A DNA stretch of 64,000 bases from Flavobacterium sp. PMTSA4 (GTDB taxonomy: Bacteria > Bacteroidota > Bacteroidia > Flavobacteriales > Flavobacteriaceae): assembly GCF_032098525.1 (NCBI RefSeq), contig NZ_CP134890.1, positions 558,001 through 622,000 on the forward strand, in the 5' to 3' direction. Positions within the stretch are counted from its first letter, which is position 1; each line of letters starts with the position of its first letter. Made by a program: the position numbers and the translations under genes. The notes under the pieces are model-generated. The model saw only the letters and a program-made list of their open reading frames with translations. It had not been told where the DNA came from and did no database searches. Shown here piece after piece: positions 59,448 to 64,000 of the stretch.

Positions 59448-60546
59448 ATGACAAATACCGAACAAATTAAAGGTATTGTAGAACGCCTTGGTGCGTTAAG
59501 GAGGTATCTTTGACATTGATGCCAAACTTATAGAAATTACAAACGAGGAAGAAAAAACCTTTGCTCCCGATTTTTGGAACAATGCCAAGGAAGCTCAAAT
59601 TATTGTAAAAAATCTACGCTCAAAGAAAAAATGGGTAGAAGACTTTGAAAAAGCCAACAATCTTTTAGAAGAACTTCAAATTACTTATGAGTTTTTCAAA
59701 GAAGGCGACGCAACTGAGGAAGAATTAGACGATTTATACAACACTACTAATACTTTCATTGAGAATATTGAGTTCAAAAACATGCTTTCTGAAGAAGGTG
59801 ACAACTTGAGTGCTGTACTTCAAATAACGGCTGGCGCTGGCGGAACTGAAAGTTGTGATTGGGCAAGTATGTTGATGCGAATGTATTTAATGTGGGCTGA
59901 ACGTCAAGGTTATAAAGTAAAAGAACTAAACTTTCAAGAAGGTGATGTTGCAGGTGTGAAAACGGTAACCTTAGAAATTGAAGGCGATTTTGCTTTTGGT
60001 TACTTAAAAGGCGAAAATGGTGTTCATCGTTTGGTGCGAATTTCTCCTTTTGACAGTAATGCTAAACGTCATACTTCTTTTGTTTCGGTTTATGTTTATC
60101 CCTTGGTTGATGATACCATTGAAATTGAAATCAATCCTGCGGATATTGAAATTACAACAGCTCGTTCAAGTGGTGCTGGTGGACAAAATGTAAACAAAGT
60201 TGAAACTAAAGTTCAATTGGTTCACAAGCCAACTGGAATTCAAATTCAATGTTCGGAAACGCGTTCACAGCATGATAACCGTGATAGAGCTATGCAAATG
60301 TTGAAATCACAATTGTATGAAATTGAATTAAAGAAACGCCTAGAACAACGTGCCGATATTGAAGCTAGCAAAATGAAAATAGAATGGGGTTCACAAATCA
60401 GAAACTACGTGATGCAACCTTATAAATTGGTTAAAGATGTTCGCACTGGAAAAGAAACCAGTGATGTTGATGGTGTTATGAATGGAGAAATTGACGAATT
60501 CTTAAAAGCCTACCTGATGATGATGGGACAAAAGGAAGAAAATTGA
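59448..60546 (+). CDS. prfB: Peptide chain release factor 2, with programmed +1 frameshift
   Basis: RF2 ends translation at UGA and UAA. Codons 1-21 are read from the ATG at 59448, then an in-frame TGA (59511-59513) stops frame 1. Ribosomes slip +1 at CTT-T-GAC and continue from GAC at 59512 to the stop at 60546, giving about 365 residues. The slippery site is the known RF2 one: AAGGAGG (59498-59504), TAT, CTTTGA. Later parts have the RF2 tripeptide SPF (RISPFDSNAKRH) and the GGQ motif (RSSGAGGQNVNK). Low RF2 slows UGA reading and favours the shift, so the gene is self-regulated. Confidence 0.95.
59498..59514 (+). promoter_or_regulatory. Programmed +1 frameshift site of prfB
   Basis: AAGGAGG-TAT-CTT-TGA-C: a Shine-Dalgarno-like stimulator 3 nt before the shifty CTT codon and the UGA stop. 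This is the canonical RF2 recoding layout. Confidence 0.95.
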
Positions 60547-60604
60547 TTATTACTTATTAAATATAATATTAGCAATTAACAACTCGTAATTCAAATTTAT
60601 AACT

Positions 60605-60612
60605 TATATTTG
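60605..60612 (+). promoter_or_regulatory. Putative -7 element of the small RNA
   Basis: TATATTTG (TAnnTTTG). The base where transcription would begin, about 5 nt on, is the first base of the small RNA stem (60617). No clear -33 element. Confidence 0.6.
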
Positions 60613-60616
60613 CATC

Positions 60617-60683
60617 GAGGATTCCGAAAGGAAGTTACACCTCATTTCAATAGTCGATCGCTCCAGGTCGACTTTTGTTTTTT
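60617..60683 (+). ncRNA. Putative 67-nt small RNA
   Basis: A compact RNA-like element between prfB and the convergent dienelactone hydrolase gene. Stem GAGG (60617-60620) pairs with CCTC (60640-60643). Inside it TTCC-GAAA-GGAA (60622-60633) makes a GNRA-capped hairpin, followed by AGTTACA. A terminator AGTCGA/TCGACT (60652-60673) ends in TTTGTTTTTT. A TAnnTTTG promoter core ends 4 nt before the first stem base. It is not an open reading frame. It might be a member of a known Bacteroidota RNA family such as Flavo-1, which I cannot check here, or be undescribed. Confidence 0.65.
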
Positions 60684-61443
60684 ATAAAACTTCTTTTAAG
60701 AAATCCATAAATGCAATCCAAGAACGTTTATCTGCTTTTTCATTATAAGCAGCACCTTTGCTATTATCGTTTCCTGCATCTTTATGAGTGAATGCATGTA
60801 CTGAATTAGCATAATACACCATTTGCCAATCGGCATTAGCTTTGCGCATTTCGTTTTGGAAAGCTTCAACTTCTTCTTTTGGAACATAAAAATCATCTGC
60901 ACCGTGAAGAACTAAAACTTTAGGCTTAATTTCTTTAATTTCTCTATTTGCATCTCTACCCAAACCACCATGAAATGAAACCACACCTTGTACTTTCATA
61001 TTAGTTCTTGCGGCTTCAATTGCTCCAGTTCCGCCAAAACAATAACCAATAACCACAATCTTATCAAGATTTGCTCCTTGCTTTATTAATTGGTCTAAAG
61101 CCAATTGAATTCTTTTATGATACTCGGAAATATTTTTCTTGTAATAGCCAGCGTTTTGACCTGCTTCTTTAGTGTTTGTTGGTCGTTTATCAACTCCATA
61201 AATATCAGCTACAAAAGCATAGTAACCTAGCGCTTGTAATTTCTCTGCCGATTCTTTAGAATGTTCATCAATTCCCATCCATGCTGGAAGAATCAAAATT
61301 CCAGCTTTATTACTCAATGCTTTTTTGGGGATTGCAGCAAAACCATTTAGTTTTTGGCTACCATCAGTATAGTCAATGGACTTTAATTGTGCATTAATTG
61401 TTAATGAAATACCCATCATTAAAATAATCAACTTGTTTCTCAT
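60682..61443 (-). CDS. Secreted dienelactone hydrolase-family protein
   Basis: A 253-residue alpha/beta hydrolase with a signal peptide (about 1-18). The nucleophile is the Cys in VVIGYCFGGTGAIEAA (about 137-152), with Asp in VLHGADDFYVP and His in YANSVHAFTH, the DLH triad. A conserved GILILPAWMGIDEH (about 48-61) lies near the N-terminus. It cleaves ester or lactone bonds of unknown substrate; the signal peptide places it in the periplasm. Its stop overlaps the end of the small RNA terminator on the other strand. Confidence 0.88.
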   Translation of the reverse strand: MRNKLIILMMGISLTINAQLKSIDYTDGSQKLNGFAAIPKKALSNKAGILILPAWMGIDEHSKESAEKLQALGYYAFVADIYGVDKRPTNTKEAGQNAGYYKKNISEYHKRIQLALDQLIKQGANLDKIVVIGYCFGGTGAIEAARTNMKVQGVVSFHGGLGRDANREIKEIKPKVLVLHGADDFYVPKEEVEAFQNEMRKANADWQMVYYANSVHAFTHKDAGNDNSKGAAYNEKADKRSWIAFMDFLKEVL

Positions 61444-61494
61444 CTTTTTTTTATAAAAATAAGAAATAATTACTTTTTAAAAAGTAGACAAATG

Positions 61495-62712
61495 TTAAAT
61501 TCCAATTTCAACCTGGAATCTTACATACCAATTATTCTTTGTTGAGCCGTTATAAAAATCTAAAGTATCATAGTTTAATTCGGCTTGAAGCTTAAATGTG
61601 TGTTCCCAAATGTATTTTGTTACACCAAATGAATATTCTTTGGTATTTGGTGCTAAAGTTTCGATATCTTTTCCAACATGTTGAATGGAATAACGCGCAA
61701 TAAACTCATAATTTGAAGGAGTAATATAACTTGTTTGATAATCAAATCCATTACCAACAAAAACATAATTAAATTCAGAAGCATCATCTGGATTATAAGT
61801 TAAAGCATTTTTAGAAGTTGTTCTGGACATGTAACTCATCATGGCTGCCCAACCATTATATTTAAACATTCCATCGAGAAAAAAAGATTTCATAGTTCTC
61901 TTTTCAAAAAGATAATTCCCTAATTGACCTTGTGTTCTTTGCGCTTGATTATTTTGTTGAAATGCTCCAGATATTAAAAGTTTTGGCTTTTTTTCACGAA
62001 TAACATCACCTTCAAAATAAGTACCATCTTTGGTAAAAGCTCCAAAAGGTTGCAATTCTACTTTTCCTGTTAAAGCTACTCCATCATCTGATTTTCCGGT
62101 AATATTTCTTCCTTCACCAGTAGAAATTGCAGTTTTGAAGTTATATGAAAATTTATCTTTATACTCATTTATATTGTGAAATTGAAACCCAAAATCTCTA
62201 TCGATAGTAAACTTAGCATTATTAATTGTTCTGTCTGTTAATTGCAAACCTCCAGATGAATTTACTCGCTGACGATTTCCAGGTAATTTAGTTTGCCCAA
62301 AACCTATATTCCAATGTTTGTTTGGTCTATAAAACACAACCGCATCACGTATGATGTTAATATTTTCACCATCATGAACTTCGCCAACATCACCAGGAGC
62401 AAAAGATAATTGAACTGCATATAAAAATTTTGGATTTCCAACATATCCATCAAAACGCAATCTCAATCTTCTAATTTGACCATCATAAGCACCGTTTTCA
62501 CCGTCATTTTCAATATAACTTACACGGTTTTGCATTCTAAAGCGAATATTAAATTGGAATAAACTGTCAGGAGAAGTGATACCAATTCCTTTTCCAAAGC
62601 TATAATAGGGTAAAGCTGATAATTTTATATCGTTATTGTGTTTTGTCTGCTCAATACTAACTTGGGCGATTCCAACTGTTGAAAACAGTAATAAAAATAA
62701 ATATTTTTTCAT
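61495..62712 (-). CDS. Phosphate-selective porin OprO/OprP-like
   Basis: A 405-residue outer-membrane beta-barrel protein with signal peptide (about 1-16). It has alternating strands, for example FNIRFRMQNRVSYIEN, IRRLRLRFDGYVGNP and NFKTAISTGEG, and ends in the aromatic-type barrel terminus YVRFQVEIGI. The RLRFDG and GFGQTKLPGNRQR segments match the OprP family. A Pit-type phosphate transporter gene lies just upstream on the same strand, giving an outer-to-inner phosphate path. Specificity is inferred. Confidence 0.85.
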   Translation of the reverse strand: MKKYLFLLLFSTVGIAQVSIEQTKHNNDIKLSALPYYSFGKGIGITSPDSLFQFNIRFRMQNRVSYIENDGENGAYDGQIRRLRLRFDGYVGNPKFLYAVQLSFAPGDVGEVHDGENINIIRDAVVFYRPNKHWNIGFGQTKLPGNRQRVNSSGGLQLTDRTINNAKFTIDRDFGFQFHNINEYKDKFSYNFKTAISTGEGRNITGKSDDGVALTGKVELQPFGAFTKDGTYFEGDVIREKKPKLLISGAFQQNNQAQRTQGQLGNYLFEKRTMKSFFLDGMFKYNGWAAMMSYMSRTTSKNALTYNPDDASEFNYVFVGNGFDYQTSYITPSNYEFIARYSIQHVGKDIETLAPNTKEYSFGVTKYIWEHTFKLQAELNYDTLDFYNGSTKNNWYVRFQVEIGI

Positions 62713-62800
62713 GTTGTGTTGTTTGTGTAATATATAGTTGCCTGAAGTGTTTACAATATATTGATGTTAACTAAACTATTTAGTAACAATTAAGGCTTAG

Positions 62801-62838
62801 ATATAAAAAAAGCTAACACATCATGTTAGCTCTTTTTA
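62801..62838 (-). terminator. Terminator of the phosphate transporter gene
   Basis: AGCTAACA / TGTTAGCT stem (62811-62831) with A and T runs; on the minus strand it follows the Pit gene and separates it from the porin gene. Confidence 0.87.
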
Positions 62839-62849
62839 GAGAATATTTT

Positions 62850-64000
62850 TTATAAGAATAATTTCAAAATGTAATAAATTAATCCAGCCAATAAAGCAGA
62901 AACTGGTATCGTTAATATCCATGCCCAAAGCAACTTAACCGTTACACCCCAACGTACAGCTGAAACACGCTTGGTTACTCCTACTCCAATAATCGAACCT
63001 GTAATGGTATGAGTCGTAGAAACTGGAATCTTAAAGTGCTCTGTAGAAAACAAAGTTAAAGCACCAGCAGATTCAGCTACAACACCTTCAAAAGCGGTTA
63101 CTTTTGTTATTTTAGAACCCATTGTTTTTACAATTTTCCAACCACCAGACAATGTTCCTAAAGCAATAACTGTATAACATGTTAATGGAATCCAACCTGG
63201 CATTTGACCTTCAATTCCTTTATCAGCATTAGGTAAAACTACATTTAAATCTAACCAACCATCAGACATATTAGTAGCTGGATTCATTTTAATATAAACT
63301 GCTACTGCTGCGGCAATAATTCCCATTACTTTCTGAGAATCATTTCCTCCATGGCCTAGACTGAATGCTGCTGAAGATAGTAATTGCATTTTTTTCAATA
63401 CACGTTCAGCATTAGCTGTTGAAAAACTACTAAAAGTTAAATTAAAAAAGGCTAAACTATAAAAAATGATTGCAACTAAAAACCATTTGATATTATGCGG
63501 TTCAGTCATAACACTCCAAAAATGACTCTCAAAACGAGGTTCTTTAATATCTGCATATGGTTTTAAAACGGTAGAGAAAAACCATAAAACTAACAGCATT
63601 AATATAACAGTGAAAATTTTAGGATATATATTTTTCTTCGATGAATACATCAGCCAAAGTGAAATGAAATAAGAAATTATCATCCCAATAAGCGGTGCAA
63701 AAACTATAAATAATATTATAATGAAAACTCCAGAAGGCAATAACTCACCTGCTTTAGCATCTTTGTACCAATTTACAATTTTCAAACCAGCATGTTCAGG
63801 ATCGGTTACATCTCTAAAACCATGAGCAATAGCTGCTCCTGCAAATCCACCAATTAAAGTATGTGAAGATGAGGAAGGAATTCCTTTCCACCATGTTAAT
63901 AAGTTCCATATAATTGCTGCGATAACTCCTGCTAATATTACAATCAAATCAATACTAGCTGTATGAGCTGTTTTGGCTACCGTATCAGCGACTCCAAAAC
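62850..64000 (-). CDS. Pit-type inorganic phosphate transporter (partial, 5' end outside window)
   Basis: An inner-membrane phosphate symporter, truncated at its N-terminus by the right window edge; the frame is open to 64000. Two PHO4 signatures frame the loop: GIPSSSSHTLIGGFAGAAIA in the first part and SLGHGGNDSQKVMGIIAAA near the middle. A late PVSTTHTITGSIIGVG is the second copy of the SSSSHT motif. The C-terminal half has several helices. It stands upstream of an OprP-like porin gene, separated by a terminator, so both act in phosphate uptake. Confidence 0.93.
   Translation of the reverse strand, partial: FGVADTVAKTAHTASIDLIVILAGVIAAIIWNLLTWWKGIPSSSSHTLIGGFAGAAIAHGFRDVTDPEHAGLKIVNWYKDAKAGELLPSGVFIIILFIVFAPLIGMIISYFISLWLMYSSKKNIYPKIFTVILMLLVLWFFSTVLKPYADIKEPRFESHFWSVMTEPHNIKWFLVAIIFYSLAFFNLTFSSFSTANAERVLKKMQLLSSAAFSLGHGGNDSQKVMGIIAAAVAVYIKMNPATNMSDGWLDLNVVLPNADKGIEGQMPGWIPLTCYTVIALGTLSGGWKIVKTMGSKITKVTAFEGVVAESAGALTLFSTEHFKIPVSTTHTITGSIIGVGVTKRVSAVRWGVTVKLLWAWILTIPVSALLAGLIYYILKLFL

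Noticed and set aside
59448..60546. prfB as a frameshifted pseudogene
   Set aside because: The break is exactly the conserved RF2 recoding site (AAGGAGG, CTTTGA), so it is programmed, not damage.
60617..60683. SRP RNA or tmRNA
   Set aside because: The GGAAG similarity is limited to a small hairpin; there is no full SRP helix 8 motif, tag frame or tRNA-like end.

Overview
The window is a low-GC chromosomal segment from a member of the Bacteroidota, most likely the genus Flavobacterium or a close relative. The evidence is the AT-rich sequence, the TAnnTTTG promoter cores, the near absence of Shine-Dalgarno sequences, and the protein families present: a fused CcsB-CcsA cytochrome c maturation protein, a BlaI/M56 pair, a TonB-dependent receptor with a carboxypeptidase-regulatory-like N-terminus, and DUF2911, DUF1684 and DUF4331 proteins. 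Most of it looks like ordinary chromosome, with no integrase, transposase, CRISPR array or phage gene seen.

Positions 1-7100 form a regulated surface module. An ECF sigma factor and an RskA-like anti-sigma factor are divergent from two tandem copies of a DUF4331 gene that is split into two halves. Each copy has its own terminator and a matching putative promoter (AAAANCCAA-N14-CGTA). A TPR lipoprotein and a TonB-dependent receptor (cut by the window edge) follow. Positions 7100-13720 hold the fused CcsBA protein, then a housekeeping run: DUF2520 dehydrogenase-like protein, KdsC-like phosphatase, UbiA prenyltransferase, Maf. Positions 13724-15798 carry three paralogous small secreted proteins around a minimal MscS channel. 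Positions 15880-20204 encode a PIG-L deacetylase, a 34-residue membrane peptide and a sodium:solute symporter.

Positions 20251-26248 hold a DUF2911 protein, an SRPBCC-SDR-photolyase operon, and a leftward cluster of SGNH hydrolase, HAD phosphatase, DUF1648 and TcdA. Positions 26443-31171 are the most accessory-looking part: a GC-richer HD hydrolase and unknown protein, a 63-bp tandem repeat array, a very AT-rich class III cyclase-like protein, an orphan CdiI-like immunity protein, a small secreted protein, and DinB and OsmC proteins. Positions 31205-37709 include META, TatD, DUF1684 and MFS genes and a BlaI/M56 sensor pair with a secreted paralog of the M56 sensor tail. Next come an unlisted 47-residue protein, tRNA-Arg(ACG), KatG, and a 42-bp repeat array upstream of katG.

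Positions 40828-47592 hold a Nudix hydrolase, a pentapeptide repeat protein, GMP reductase, a MacAB-like efflux system and GlyA. Positions 47696-53941 hold FahA, GcvT, an S41 protease with a secreted helical partner, and YebC. The remainder contains a cysteine-synthase-family enzyme, oligopeptidase B, a YbaB-TSUP pair, threonine aldolase, prfB with its programmed +1 frameshift, a compact putative small RNA with promoter and terminator, a dienelactone hydrolase, and a phosphate porin next to a Pit transporter that is cut by the right edge.

The items most worth following are the small RNA at 60617-60683, the orphan cyclase-like gene at 28418, the M56 sensor with its secreted paralog, and the ECF/DUF4331 regulon. 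Assignments come from reading motifs by eye; no database search was run.
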